NCBI GenBank assembly: GCA_944739405.2
Contig: OX123182.2
Coordinates: forward strand, 39,185,598-39,249,597
DNA: 64,000 nt
Source of the DNA: Euclidia mi
Taxonomy: Eukaryota > Arthropoda > Insecta > Lepidoptera > Erebidae
Direction of reading: 5' to 3'
A program made the translations under genes and the position numbers. Shown here piece by piece: positions 33,540-45,719 of the stretch. The stretch's first letter is position 1, and each line of letters opens with the position of its first letter. The notes beneath the pieces are model-generated. The model was not told the origin of the DNA. It saw only the letters and a program-made list of their open reading frames with translations, and did not search any database.

Positions 33540-34912
33540 AGTTAGTATATACAATTTAGTTTGTTATTAAATTACGTTTTGGTATAACAAAACATTATTT
33601 CGAAAGTATTTATTTACATAAATAAAGAAAGCCTGTTATAGCTGAAGACAACGGTATTGCTCAACAAATTAATTCTGTTTATTTCAATGAATTAAGCTAG
33701 TTTACCTCTAATTTGTCTGTGATACCGGACGTCAATGGCGAAATTCTATTTTATCGATTACTTAGTTTGGATTGATCAATAATCTTATCATACTCAACTT
33801 TAAATAACCGCACCGTCTCTTGACCCACTTTACCCGACATCTTTTAAAAACAAACAACGATAACTCACTCATGAGTAAAGAATAATAGGCTTGATTCCAA
33901 ACTTCTCAACAGATTTTCAGGCGTTAACGATCCACGACGGTTCGACTCTTACATCCAAAGATTGAAAATTTACAACGTGGCTGCCGAACATAAAAATGTA
34001 ATTCTATCTAGTGATTTTGTGGCTTTGTTCCAAATCACGGAGCTTATAGTATTCAATCGGCGAATGTTGCTAAAGATTTTGATATTTCCAATATTAGAAA
34101 AAGTTTAACACAATAAACTAATTATTACACAATAAATATGGTTTAAATAAATGAAAATAGCTAGGTCTAATCTTCAATCAAAAATAGCAATAGCTTGCTC
34201 ATAGTGTGAATTGCCATTCGTAAGTACAAAGTTTAGCAACGCTCGCAGCACATGTCGCACAGGGCGTCCACTTGAGCCGTTGTCCGCGTGTAGTACTTAT
34301 TCACATCAGAGCGCTACCGTGCTTGGGAGGGCACAAAAAGCTCGTTCAGCTATGTTGGAGGCCTTCGGGTGTTTTAAGAACTCCGACAAAACAAATCAGT
34401 AATGCCTCGGGTATTAAACGATATAATATGTATTTTTGCCCAAGCATGGCCAAACCGCTAGTGAACTCACGACATTCTTCCTCAGGATAATAATATTGAG
34501 AGCAACCCTGTTTTTATAAAAAATATGAATATTTACAAAGGAAGTTCAGAGGTGAAATAATTATAGAGTCTTTGAAATATGCCAGCCCTGAATTAATTAT
34601 TATTGGCCAACTAACTAGACTTGGTTAACCTCTAAATTATAATGAATTGCCGTTTCTGATTTATGGAGCAAGCATTGGTTTATCTATGAGTTAAAGTTCC
34701 TTGATGAGGGTAAGGCCTAACAATATTCTTCACACGGCATTCAATTACCCAGTAGCCCAAGCATTCGATCTTACAATGCTAACTTAGTTACCACTTCCAT
34801 TAATATTTGAGACACATCGCCGAACTTCGATATCCATTAAACTATATGTTATAAAAGCCCGTGAGTCGTGAATAACCAAATAGACCTGTGTCAGTTTTAT
34901 TTTAGGGTAACC
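33540..34912. other. Mostly unique DNA
   Basis: The frame at 34211-34402 (TCRTGRPLEPLSAC, LGRAQKARSAMLEA) lies in a GC-richer patch and could be part of an old element. No domain is recognised. Otherwise nothing seen. Confidence 0.35.
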
Positions 34913-34923
34913 GACTCCCCATA

Positions 34924-35170
34924 CCCACCCCGGTCCGTGTGGTGACGGATTAAGAATACGGAATGTCACCACCCCATATCATCCCATGCGTGTCGTAAGA
35001 GCCGACAGAGGGAGCATATTATGCAGAGAACAGCACTGTAAGAGAAGGAAAACTTGATACAAACCCTATACCAACCCGTTTGGCCAGCGTGGTATAGTAG
35101 GCCAATTCCTCCTTTCAAAGGAGAGGCCTATTCCAGCAGTGGACTGTTAAAGGCTGATGATGTGTGATGT
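34924..35170 (+). mobile_element. SINE, family 4, with 11-bp target duplication
   Basis: GACTCCCCATA at 34913-34923 and 35171-35181. It starts near CCGGTCCGTGTGGTGACGG and ends CAGCAGTGGACTGTTAAAGG then CTGATGATG. Confidence 0.92.
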
Positions 35171-35181
35171 GACTCCCCATA

Positions 35182-37655
35182 ACAAGTGACAAAGGTCTTT
35201 ACGACTCATAGTATAATGTGCTCTCCGAGACACGGAGCAATCGCTAACCAATTCGACGCACATAACAGCGAAACTGACAGTCTGATGGTATCTCCACTTG
35301 GCTATTGCTGCCATTAGTCTTCATGTTCCATGGGATTTAAAAAGTTGTTTGCAAGCAAATAATTTTGCTTTAATGATAGTTTGATCTAGTAAAGTACTTG
35401 TATAGTCAAAAGCAAAATTTTAAAAAAGCGCAGTCACATTAAAATTGTTAACATTTTTGATAAAATTCGGTTGATTTTAAGATATATAGAGATCATGTTT
35501 TCCAAATATGCCCGCAATTGATAGTCGTGACCTATTTTTATTGCTTGAAAACGTCTATTGACCACGTAAATATAAATCAGACTAGAAAGTGTAATGTCCA
35601 GCAAGATTAGTCTATACTTTCACACTGTTAGACGGGCGTCTAATAAAACTATCCTAGAGGCAATAAGTGTACAAACGTGACTGAAAAATAAGTATAAGAT
35701 CAGCAGCGTCATTTCCAATAGAATGTTATTTAATTTAACCTACATAATATGTCACTTTTGCCAATCTCTAAAATCATCCAGTGATATCAATAAAATTCTG
35801 AGTGTAAAATTTTTAGGTTCTATACTAAAGCTTCTGTTCAAAGCCACCAAACTACAAGGGTAAAACTACGAGGCTGTACCTCGTAGTACCTGGTAACTTA
35901 ATAAAAATGATAATGTGTCTAAGTTTATAATTAAAACAGAGTGAAATTAAAACAGAAAGTTTCTCATACAAAACCGTACACGGTCCTAAAACGGACGCGG
36001 GTACAAACTTCGACATAATTTGAATATTCGTCGTAATAAACTAAGTTTATAGGATTAATTAATGATCGTCGCTTTGACATATAGTGCCGAACACAAAATA
36101 AATTGTCTTTGGTAAGCTAGACTCAGAAATATGTCGGTTTAGCGCTCGTTCGAGGAAATACTGGTGTAGAGCTTAGTCACTTAGAAACGGTTTCATTGAA
36201 ACACGTGTTGAGCGCATAGAAAGTCAAAACATGACAGGGCACTCTGTCCCCGAATGGTTGAAAGTTTGTCCTTTATACTTGATATCTCCTGAATGCAGGC
36301 TAGTGAAATACTAGTGGTGCTAAATCATTTGGCAGTTTTGGTTTCACGATGTGTTCTACTGGTCTAGGAATACTCTATTTGAAATGCAGTAGGCTGTTCT
36401 TTTAGATGAAATAAGTTGGAAGGCTAGATAGTGACATATGCTACTACTGCTGCTGCGACAAGCGACTCCCAAACGGATCCCGCGTGTGAAGTCTATTATT
36501 ATATAAATACCAAGTTAAATTACCAATAATATAATATAATTAAATGTACATAACCTACATTAAATATTTACTCTTTCTGTTGAGGCTATCATAATCATAC
36601 TAACGCTGTCCCGGTTGCTAAATCGTTCGCTTTGGAGCCCGGGGTCCAATACCTTTTTCTATTGAACTTAATGTACCAATTTATTTCGCTTTTAAATATC
36701 TGCTGTAAAAATCGTAACTCTGTAGTGCCTCCTTTCCACAAGGTAGTGTTTACAATACATTTCAGTTATCTCAAGGCTATACAGGTGTTGAACTTTTAAA
36801 ATCCACTTGTGTCTTGTATACGTAGAAATTAGAGGGTAGGGTGTAAGGTCAACTTATTATCTCAAGATAAACTGTACGCAGATCACGAGAAGTAGATGTT
36901 AGCAGTTTTCATTTTATATTTCGGTAAGTAGCTATTAGTAGTAGTTTTGGGAATTCACTAATTACACTCGAAAACAGTATGTGAATAAACATTTTTTCTA
37001 GTCCTTTGTTTATTTTACGTTCATAATTTTTTAATTATTTATAATAAATCATATGTCAGATTTAACAAAATTACAAGTAACAGAACCAACAAACATAATA
37101 GTTTATATTGATATTTTTATTACTTCAAACAAATACGTTTTCAAAAGGTATTTCAGTATATTAATATATTTTAAATTATCTTAGCAACATTTTTTGTGTA
37201 ATGAAACTCATGTTTTTAAAGACTTGCACTATACACTTACACTATAAACTAACGCGCGAAAATTGATTTTTTATTATACATTTTCTCAACATAAAAACTT
37301 TAAAATGTCGTTATTGGGTATACAAAATCAATTCAAATTTTTTTACTGACATTGTCCATATAAAGGATATAGGTTTTCAACCAATTTCACGAATTAGGAA
37401 CTAAAAGTCAATCTGTTGGTTATCACTTTGAACAATGTAGATAATATCAGCTGTATTCAATTACCGGCCATGAGCAATTAATTCACGTTTGGATAACTAC
37501 ATCCAATTATTACGACGTTGCTGGTTAATTTGCTTACCTGGTTTACGCAGCATAATATACTTATTAGAATATTAAATTAATTTACTTATTCATGAGCGAG
37601 GAAAGTTATTGGCCATGGGAACTTCTAGAATTGCTTGCACTTTCCTCACAGCGTC
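35182..37655. other. Long stretch without genes
   Basis: AT-rich, apparently unique. A short inverted repeat (ACTACGAGG/CCTCGTAGT near 35867) is the only structure noticed. Confidence 0.4.
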
Positions 37656-37659
37656 GCGT

Positions 37660-37860
37660 CTAAATATAATAAACTAGACAGCGGCTTCGCCCGCGTCAAT
37701 TATACATATAAACCTTCCGCTTGAATCTTTCTATGTATAAAAAACACATTAAAATCCGTGGCGTAGTTTTTTAAGATTAAAGCATACATAGAGACAGACA
37801 TACAGAAGACAGACTTCGTTTTATACTATGTAGTGAAGTTTCAGTCTACTGTATTATATT
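37660..37860 (+). repeat. Dispersed repeat ('CGGCTTCGCCCGCGTC' type)
   Basis: CGGCTTCGCCCGCGTCAATT, AAAATCCGTGGCGTAGTTTT and TAGAGACAGACATACAG, then CGTTTTATACTATGTAGTG. This arrangement is very frequent in lepidopteran genomes. Confidence 0.7.
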
Positions 37861-37925
37861 ATTGTACTTTTTTGCGAAATTAGATTTTAAATAGACAGAA
37901 CATAAAACAAACGTAAACGAAACGA

Positions 37926-38164
37926 AGCGTCCGTGTAGTGACGGATTTAGAATTCAGAATTTCACCACCCCATATCATACCATGGGTGTCGTAAGAGCCG
38001 ACAGAGGGAGGATATTATGCAGAGTCCAACACTGCAAGAGAAGGAAAACTTCATACAAACCCTACACCAACCCGTTTGGCCAGCGTGGTATAGCAGGCCA
38101 ATTCCTTCTTTCAAAGGAGAGGCCCAGTCCAGCTGTGGACTGTTAAAGGCTGATGATGATGAAC
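37926..38164 (+). mobile_element. SINE, family 4
   Basis: Starts CGTCCGTGTAGTGACGGATT and ends CAGCTGTGGACTGTTAAAGG then CTGATGATGATG. The flanks AACGTAAACGAA (37909-37920) and AACGTAAAACGAA (38162-38174) form an imperfect target duplication. Confidence 0.9.
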
Positions 38165-38509
38165 GTAAAACGAATAAATATTTATCTTTAATCTATTGTA
38201 GTCAGCTTCTGATATACCGTGACAGATAACATATCCAGATATACAGGCACTTCTTAAGTGATCAATGATATTAATACTACCAAAGTCTTCTGATCATATA
38301 AATCACTTATCTTTCACAAATGTATCAGAACGTCGGATCGTCAAATATGTATATTATGAATCCATTCAAATTGTAATTAATAACAAACACAACGCCAATG
38401 ATTTTTTAGCATCCAAAGTATTAAAAAATAATAGCACTGTGAGTCAATGGGAGGTATTGGCCTCCCTGTGATTGCAATTAGAAAGATATCTTATAGGCAA
38501 TAAAACAAA

Positions 38510-38640
38510 TTAACACACAGACAGACGCATATTATAAAATGAAGTGAATGTTCCTATCTGTATGAATGCGTTAAGCTCAGAAACTACTGAACGGATTTTG
38601 TATGAGATTCTCTAATAGGCAGTGTGTTTCCACAGGACGG
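38510..38640. repeat. Possible dispersed repeat
   Basis: AGAAACTACTGAACGGATTT is a word I know from insect repeats of the same style as 37660-37860. The ends are not defined. Confidence 0.35.
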
Positions 38641-38890
38641 TTTACGTACCTAATAATTAATACAGTTGGGCGGAGTTGGGGGCAGTAAAGCTACAGATTC
38701 TAAGAAAATGGCAACAGATTCTGGTTACTCGCTTGAAATTATCCACCTGGTATCCAAGTCCTTAAAAATAATAAGATGTCTTATAAATATCGTGTCCATA
38801 CTCGTACTTCCGATAAGAAAGGCTCGGCGACTGGTCTTGCATTTTGATTAGGTATATCATTTATACGTCCTTCTTTCTGCATTGTTTTTC

Positions 38891-39013
38891 GGAACATTCT
38901 CACTAGTTAAACCAGCAATTAGTTCCATGGAACTAGTGAGACTTTTTCTCTCAGTAGTTCCACCGTAGTTGTTAAGTCCAACTAATTGCTGGTGGAACTA
39001 GTGAGATTGATCC
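38891..39013. repeat. Small hairpin element
   Basis: The arms 38891-38926 and 38980-39013 are inverted copies, sharing TCTCACTAGTT and ACCAGCAATTAGTT. A second, inner GGAACTAGTGAGA repeats the end motif. It shares CACTAGTT words with the palindrome at 60951-62279. Confidence 0.65.
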
Positions 39014-40454
39014 TATTTTTCTTGTCTCTGACTATAAGAGAGTAGATATTTACTTGATATCAAGAAATATGATTGCTAAGTTTTATTTTATATGATAATG
39101 TTCAATGACTCAATAATACAGGGTGTCCCAAGACCCATCACCAAGCCGTAGTCTACTCGTTGTGGACATCATGCTAAGTCATACTTACCAAAAATAATAC
39201 CTGGGAAACGAATTCTTTTTTAAGTTTTCACATTTTTTAAACAGCAGTTAAAAGCGCGCGCGTGCAATGCTCGAAATACCTACTTATCCATGGGGTTATA
39301 ATCTAGTTATAATCTAAAGAACATATTGGCGGGTAAATGCATCGATTTTGTACCTTATTAGAAACATTCCATACTAACTTTGAGCCTCAATATCTCGTGA
39401 ACCAGTAATTTCCCAGGTATGGTGCCGAAGCAAAAAATGTTCGTAGTGATTGGTACAACATGGGATTTCAGTTTTCGTGAAGGGTCTTTTTACAGCCTGT
39501 ATATTACCTACAACATGTGTGAAATTCCTGTCGTCACCGCGTCGTTCACGCAAATTCATATTACTTTAGTGTCCGTGGATTTTTTACGTTTTCTGTAGTG
39601 GCAAGTATTACTGCAATGTTACGAATGAAAACCTCGGTAAGAGTTCTCTGTATTAATTAAATAAAACATGTGAGTGGTCTACGGGCAAAAATGTTTTCAC
39701 ATAAATGCCACGCTATGTTACCCATCGAAGGCAAATGGTGACCTGTGTAAGCGTTGCTAACTTTGTCGACCTGTTTCGATCGCCAAAGGCAGTCCCGCTA
39801 TGAGCGCAATATTACAATGTTCAAACTATGCATGCGTACACTTTCGCCGTCGCGCATCGTCCTAAAGTTGATGTAACCGCGACAAATACACAAACAATTT
39901 TGGATCAACAATCCTTAGTTCTTGCTAAATATCGTTTCTCATTTCTTTCGGCCCTGTCTCAAATAATACAAACAAGTGTCGAAGACCCTTATCAAGCCCT
40001 ACTTTGAAGTGTAACTTTAAGCCTTTAGACAGTATTTGTCATCAATCTTTCATACCAGAAATAAGGCACTTAGTTTTCGGTTAAAGGATGGCCATTAAAA
40101 ATATGTGTATTTTTTTAATATATGCTTGTAATAATCACTGCTTAAATTCGGTAGAATTGTATAATAAACGGCTCACATCATGAAAACATTTTAAATCGCG
40201 TTTAAGCGCTTTGTTGTTCAGCAATGCAATGAGTGGGTTTGACCTCCACATGAGACAATATTTGTGTGATCCACAATTTGTTGTTTCGTGTCCGTCTTCA
40301 CTCTGTGCCCGTTGATTGAATGGTAGTTAAGTCCACAGTCCACATTATGTCTTCTTAGTGAGTAAGGATCTTTACAAAAATACATTAGAATAGGAGGCTG
40401 CCGCTTGTCCCCGATAGCTGATCCCGACGTGGGCAAAACCACAGAATATAGTAC
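39014..40454. other. No supported gene; possible old repeat at 39123-39505
   Basis: ACAGGGTGTCCCAAGACCCA near 39119 and TCTCGTGAACCAG near 39392 look like words of old transposon-derived repeats. Short frames have no domain. Confidence 0.35.
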
Positions 40455-40606
40455 CTACTATAAATAAATACTAACGATCTTGTTGGGATCGCGGGCAGCT
40501 GATGGATGCGGGTGGCTTACGATCGGTCTATGTGAAGAGCCTTGGGGGAGGCCTATGTCTAGCAGTGGACGTATTTCAACTGATATGAAGATGATGATGA
40601 TAAATA
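40455..40606 (+). pseudogene. RTE-type C-terminus and 3' end
   Basis: The frame reads DLVGIAGS, stop, WMRVAYDRSM, stop, RALGEAYV, stop, QWT. The block corresponds to the conserved LGEAYVQQWT end of RTE proteins, with W-to-stop and Q-to-stop changes. It is followed by ATGATGATGAT. The nucleotide end, GAGGCCTATGTCTAGCAGTG, resembles the tails of SINE families 3 and 4. Confidence 0.7.
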
Positions 40607-40756
40607 AATACATTATAGATCAATTTGATAATGTATGTAATATATATATTATTATGTAGAGTACGTATATGTCGCTTTTAATATAAATCGATAACTAAAA
40701 AATCAATAGTATAGATAGTGGGTTTTAAAGACGAGCGAATATTTTCTCACAGAGAC

Positions 40757-40975
40757 ATTTTTTTTTATTTAAAAAGATACCTCCCGCATTAGGACTAAAT
40801 CTTGTGTCGCGGGGGACTTTACAAACATACAACTAACGGATACAGTAAACACCCAGACTCGAACAATTTATGAATCACACAACGTGTTGTCTCGTGTGGG
40901 AATCGGACCCACAACACTTCAGCGCAGGGTCAAGCGGTGAGGCAGCCGCTTAAACCACTACACAACACTCTATCT
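40757..40975 (-). mobile_element. tRNA-derived SINE, family 5
   Basis: Minus strand: head GTGTAGTGGTTTAAGCGGCT, box B GGGTCCGATTCCCAC, body AATTGTTCGAGTCTGGGTGT and tail CCCCCGCGACACAAG. An A/T-rich end follows (plus-strand TTTTTTTTATTT). Confidence 0.8.
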
Positions 40976-41612
40976 AATCTAATGCATATTATGTTTCGGT
41001 TGCTGCATGTCACCGTAGGCACCGAGCGTAAGCCCCGCTACAAGCCTCTGCTACAACGCTACGTAATAGTTACATGCTACGAATTCCCGTAGATGTAGAT
41101 GGAAGGCAATCACTTATGGGATAAATTGAGTTATATGCTTGACTTCTTAAAATAATGGAGAGATGATACGAGATCCCGTATTAATGATTATAAGGGGAAC
41201 AAGGTTTTAATTTGAATGGTTGGTTTAGTCTCTTCCGCTTTATATATAATATCTATAGATAAAATTTTGGCGTTACAACCTTGGTAGACCCATTTCTGTT
41301 CCATGATTATTTTTATAACTAATAATATATCTAAGATTCTTGGTAATATCTAAGTCATAAGTACACTTGTATCATAGAGAATCGAATAAGCCTGACAAGA
41401 AACTACATATTTTTCCTCTAATAATTTAATTAGGATGCCGATTGTTTGAAATAGCAAACTTCAAGGTATCTCGATAAATGCTTCAACGCCCTAACAAAAC
41501 CCAGCGTTAATTTTACAGGTTCGTTCTTAACATTCTTAGAAATTTTGAAGGAGCTTTGTTAAGTTGAAGACTCAAAGTTATCAGCATATTTTACAACAAC
41601 GACGCAAGATAT
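40976..41612. other. No gene seen
   Basis: Nothing recognised. Confidence 0.4.
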
Positions 41613-42141
41613 CAGGGGCCCAATTCTGCTAAATAAATATAGTCTCGATATCATGTCAGTGTCATACTTACGTCACAAAAAGCGTATTCTTCTAAATTAT
41701 TAGGGGGCCAATTCTCCTATTTTATATGACATTGAAATTATATTTTGAACGGAATGAGATTATATTTTGAATTGACTCAAAATCGGTAAACTGCTTACCA
41801 AATGTCATAATCGTATAATTAGAAATAAACAGTTCGTCGTTGACACATATTTGACACTTGTTTCAGTTAACGATCTCATTACAATTTCATTCAAATATCT
41901 GTTAATTTAGGAGAATACCATTTGTGACACTGATATTATATCGAAACTGTATTTTGAACAAATTTATTTAGGAGAATCGGGCCCCTGATATTTGAATTAA
42001 ATTTTAACGAGATCGTATATGTCAACGACGAACTGTTTATTTTTAATTATACGATCATGACATTAGGTTATTAGAATACCGCTTTTAAATCCATTCAAAA
42101 TATAATAGCAATGTCATATAAAAATAGCAGAATTGGCCTCC
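41613..42141. repeat. Two interleaved inverted-repeat elements
   Basis: Pair A: AGGGGCCCAATTCTGCTAAA from 41614 with its inverted partner ending GAGAATCGGGCCCCTG near 41993. Pair B: GGGGCCAATTCTCCTATTTT from 41705 to about 41917, with its partner 41993-42141 ending ATAGCAGAATTGGCC. The right arm of A fills the loop of B while the left arm of B lies between the arms of A, so they overlap instead of nesting. The ends share GGGCC(C)AATTCT, suggesting one MITE-like family. Confidence 0.75.
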
Positions 42142-42430
42142 ATATTGCACGCTTAGCCTTTTAAGCTGAGCTGAACTCATGTAAGTATTTAAAGCGACAT
42201 AGTTAAACTTGAAATGGAGTTTTCTTTATTAAATGGTATTTAAATTACATGTTTGTTAATGCACATACGATCTAACTTTATGCGAAAAATTTAATATTGC
42301 ATACACGCAAGTATTCATTAATGATGTTTTTAAATGGATAAGGGATTTTTACATTATTTTAATGGCCTGAGAGTCGTAGAAGATGTACTTTCACCCCTCT
42401 TTTTAATAGATAAATAGTATTTCATATTAA
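42142..42430. other. No gene seen
   Basis: Short unique AT-rich stretch. Confidence 0.4.
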
Positions 42431-42435
42431 ATCCA

Positions 42436-42684
42436 TATAGACTCACGCCTGTATCTCTGAAGGGGAAGGCAGAGGGGTAATATAACACCCACATTTCGCT
42501 ATGAATTTTTAGGTCCCACGTAATAGGGGGAGAGCCTATTGCCGTTACCGGGCACATTACCAGACTCCGTGCTGATACTGAGAATTCGGAATAACCCAGT
42601 AACACTTTTGCCCGACCCGGGTATTGAACCCGGGACCTCCGATCAGTAGTCGTATACGCTGTCCACTGGACCACGGCGCCAGTC
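42436..42684 (-). mobile_element. tRNA-derived SINE, family 1
   Basis: Minus strand: head TGGCGCCGTGGTCCAGTGGA, box B GGTTCAATACCCGGGTCGGG (one change in the conserved TTCGATTCC), tail CTTCAGAGATACAGGCGTGA. Full length. Confidence 0.9.
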
Positions 42685-42689
42685 ATTAA

Positions 42690-44765
42690 ATTCAGAATGT
42701 AAAAATATATGAATTGTGGATTTTTTGGCCCATGAAATTATAGGTATAAAGAGTTATTTGTTGATAGTTTGAGCATACTTATTTATGAATTTCTCGGAAA
42801 AATTTGGTGCTATATATGATTTCAACATTTTGTACATGGAACATTGCATCTCGTCCTTTCTAAGTTTTCAGGAGTGCACGTTCCAGTTTAATAAAATCAT
42901 ATATGGTTCGTTTGCAACTTATTCTCGGAGACGATCATATTGTTTATCTCACCTCACTTGGTACGTTTACTTTCGGTGCATGTACTACTGGATATTTATC
43001 CTTAGTTGTGTCCTTGTAAATGGTGCAAAATTCCTCCGAGTCAAGATAATTTGACTTTTAATTCGGGCAAAATGTTAAAATGAGTTAAGATTTAGCCTTA
43101 TTGCTTTAATAAACCATTAAAACTTTTAAGTAACTTTCTTTTATTTCTTTAGCTATATTTTATATAATTTCTTGATTTCATTTACCATAGGCGACCTTAG
43201 TCACCATGTTTAAGGTAATAACGAAATTATAAGGGACGTTTGTTGTTAACCGGGGAACACTTACAGTATCATATACAAAAACTCAGTACATCTATCGACA
43301 GCATGATTTTTTCGTAACATGTCACGCATAGTTTTTTATTTTCAGTTCTCTGCACACTGGAAGTGGTGACATAATTGCTTTACTGTGGCGCTAGTGCATC
43401 GTAAAAAGAGAAACAAGTTTCTTGAAATTCCGTTACCTTGTACTTTTGCTAAAGTTTTACCAGAGTTTTGAGATTTATAGGATGCAGACGTAAAATGGAC
43501 GCCAAAATATCCACTTCCATAAGCGGATGTTCCGCATACATAAATATTGCCTTGCAGTTATTTTCATTGCAGCTAATGCAGATACTTGTCTCTTTTCGCC
43601 GGGAAAGCAAAAATAACTATGTTTTAAAACAAAACAAAAGCCTAATAAGTAACCTTCGCCTGACTTAGCTTTTTTTGAAAGTGTTTATGTTGTAAGATAC
43701 TTTGAACAACATACAGCCCTACGGGGTTCACTGTTGAAAACTTTCTTATAATAGCGGCCTACGTTACCCAAGGAAACCCGTATGCATTATTTCATGTTTC
43801 TAGTCGGAGCGGTTCGACGATCAGTCATCCGCACAACACACTTGCCATTTATAAAAGAAAGCTTCGTTTTTATATGGAAATATGTTTTACGCAAATTGGG
43901 GTACTATACATTGGTCTAACCACCGTGGAGCCCGGCCTTATTTAAATTTTTTTACTGAATCTGCACTGTACAGCACCCGCATCCAAATGCAAATGCCATA
44001 AAAACTATAATAGTTTCAAAAGTATTACTCAATGTTCATTTTCAAATTAGTAATTGCGGCAGCAAACTTCTTCCTGTATGTAAAATTATACAATAGGAAA
44101 ATCGAGTAAAACTCTTGTGGCTCAAAATTACCAAACAATATCGATATTTTAAGAAAAATACCTTTTGCTAACTGATCACAAATTCAAGCCACGACCAGTT
44201 TTTGGTTTTATTAATTAGAAAGTAATTGATTATGGCAAGTTAACGCTGTCCTTGATTAATGTAATATTCAAGATATTTTTAAAAAGGTTGAAAATATATC
44301 TCGTAAATCATTAGTTCCAAAAGACTAACTAACCAATATCCCGCCCGAAGTCCCAAAAAAAATAAATGGTCCTACTAGCCGAAAAGTCATTTATAATTCG
44401 TATTTTTTGCTATACTTACTTAGAGTTGGGTCAGTGTTATATTAAAGAGTCAGCTCGAATTCCATCTCAAATTTTCTTGGTAATGGTTTGCCTTTGAAAG
44501 AACAACGAGGCAAATTATACAGCTTTTTTTTTATTGACTTTGCCTTTTTAATTATATCTTTGGAAATATTATGATAGTACATTAAGTGAGTTAAAGGCAA
44601 AAGCGCCTATTAGGAGCTAAGGAGTATTCTCCAAATTCAACAAAAATCACAACAGATACACGTGCCGACTCAATCTAACAAATAACATAATGAATTTGTT
44701 ATGATAATAATATTTATAGATATGCAACAAGCTAGAGTTTTTGCGTTATTTTTTATTCTTACAAC
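42690..44765. other. Long stretch without recognised features
   Basis: Short frames (42785-43054, 43468-43668) are AT-rich and carry no domain. Confidence 0.4.
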
Positions 44766-44769
44766 ATCA

Positions 44770-44905
44770 TCATCATCGGCCCTGTATATAAACAGTCGCA
44801 CTGTTGGGCACGGTCCTCTTCTCACTTATGAGAAGGCCATAGTCCACCACGCTGGCCAAGTGCGTATTGGTAGACTTCACATGTCTTTCGAGAACATTTG
44901 TAACG
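44770..44905 (-). mobile_element. SINE, family 3, 3' part
   Basis: In plus orientation CATCATCATCATCGGCC, CACTGTTGGGCACGG, CCACGCTGGCCAAGTGCGT and CACATGTCTTTCGAGAAC, the reverse complement of the 3' two-thirds of 19188-19482. Confidence 0.85.
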
Positions 44906-45299
44906 TTATTCTACTACTTGGGTGTGGCTAAATGAAAATCGTGGTTAAATGTTACAAATAAAAATCAGTTTAATTCGTCAAGGAAATCTAAACATCATTT
45001 AGCAACGCATTGAATTGAAAATTAGAATATTTATGCTAGTTAAAGAGATAGAACCAGGGTCGCGTGAATCGACTATTGCAGGGAATCTCGTTGAGGGTCC
45101 GCTTCCGGCGTCGGTCAGAGTTGCAGAGGTGTACTTAGCTTCTCTCGCCGCTGTTTAGCCGATCCAAAAGGAGTGACCGCTCCCAACGTCTCCGTATTTA
45201 TTTGCCGCCCGAGGTGTGGTGTCTGTGGTGAGGGGGGTTGCGGCCAGCTAAGTGGAGTGGGTGGACGGTGACATCGCGATGTCACAGCGACGTCACACA
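44906..45299. other. Segment between two parts of SINE family 3
   Basis: GC-richer in its right half (CGTCGGTCAGAGTTGCAGAG, GGTGACATCGCGATGTCACA, the latter a palindrome around TCGCGA). No gene is recognised. It may be an insertion into the SINE or a spacer between two copies. Confidence 0.35.
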
Positions 45300-45715
45300 C
45301 TACGGAGAACTCTCAGACAAGCAGGATTCCTCACGATGTTTTCCTTCACCGTTTCATCATCATCAGCCTTTAACAGTCCACTGCTGGACCAGGCCTCTCC
45401 TCTGAAAGGAGGAATTGGCCTACTATATCACGCTGGCCAAACGGGTTAGTATGGGGTTTGTATCAAGTTTTCCTTCTCTTATAGTGCTGTTCTCTGCATA
45501 ATATGCTCCCTCTGTCGGCTCTTACGACACCCATGGGATGATATGGGGTGGTGACATTCCGTATTCTTAATCCCACCACGCACCACACGGAAGCTTCACC
45601 GTTTAGCAAGCGATAATTAACAATTTAATACGCACATAACTTCGAAAAGTCATTAGTGCGCTCCGTAGATTCGAATTCAATCTATCGGACTCACCACTGG
45701 GCTATAGCTATTCTT
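45300..45715 (-). mobile_element. SINE, family 3, 5' part, split by another SINE
   Basis: 45300-45354 (CCTCACGATGTTTTCCTTCA) and 45594-45715 (TTTAGCAAGCGATAATTAAC, ATTCGAATTCAATCTA, CACCACTGGGCTATAGCTAT) are consecutive parts of one family 3 SINE in minus orientation. A family 4 SINE lies between them. Confidence 0.85.
45355..45593 (-). mobile_element. SINE, family 4, nested, with 11-bp target duplication
   Basis: CTTCACCGTTT at 45344-45354 and 45594-45604 flanks a complete family 4 copy (minus). The insertion interrupts the older family 3 SINE, giving a clear relative age. Confidence 0.95.
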
Positions 45716-45719
45716 CCAT

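Noticed and set aside
34211..34402. 63-codon frame with coding-like composition
   Set aside because: No recognisable domain, no splice sites or element context; kept only as a remark.
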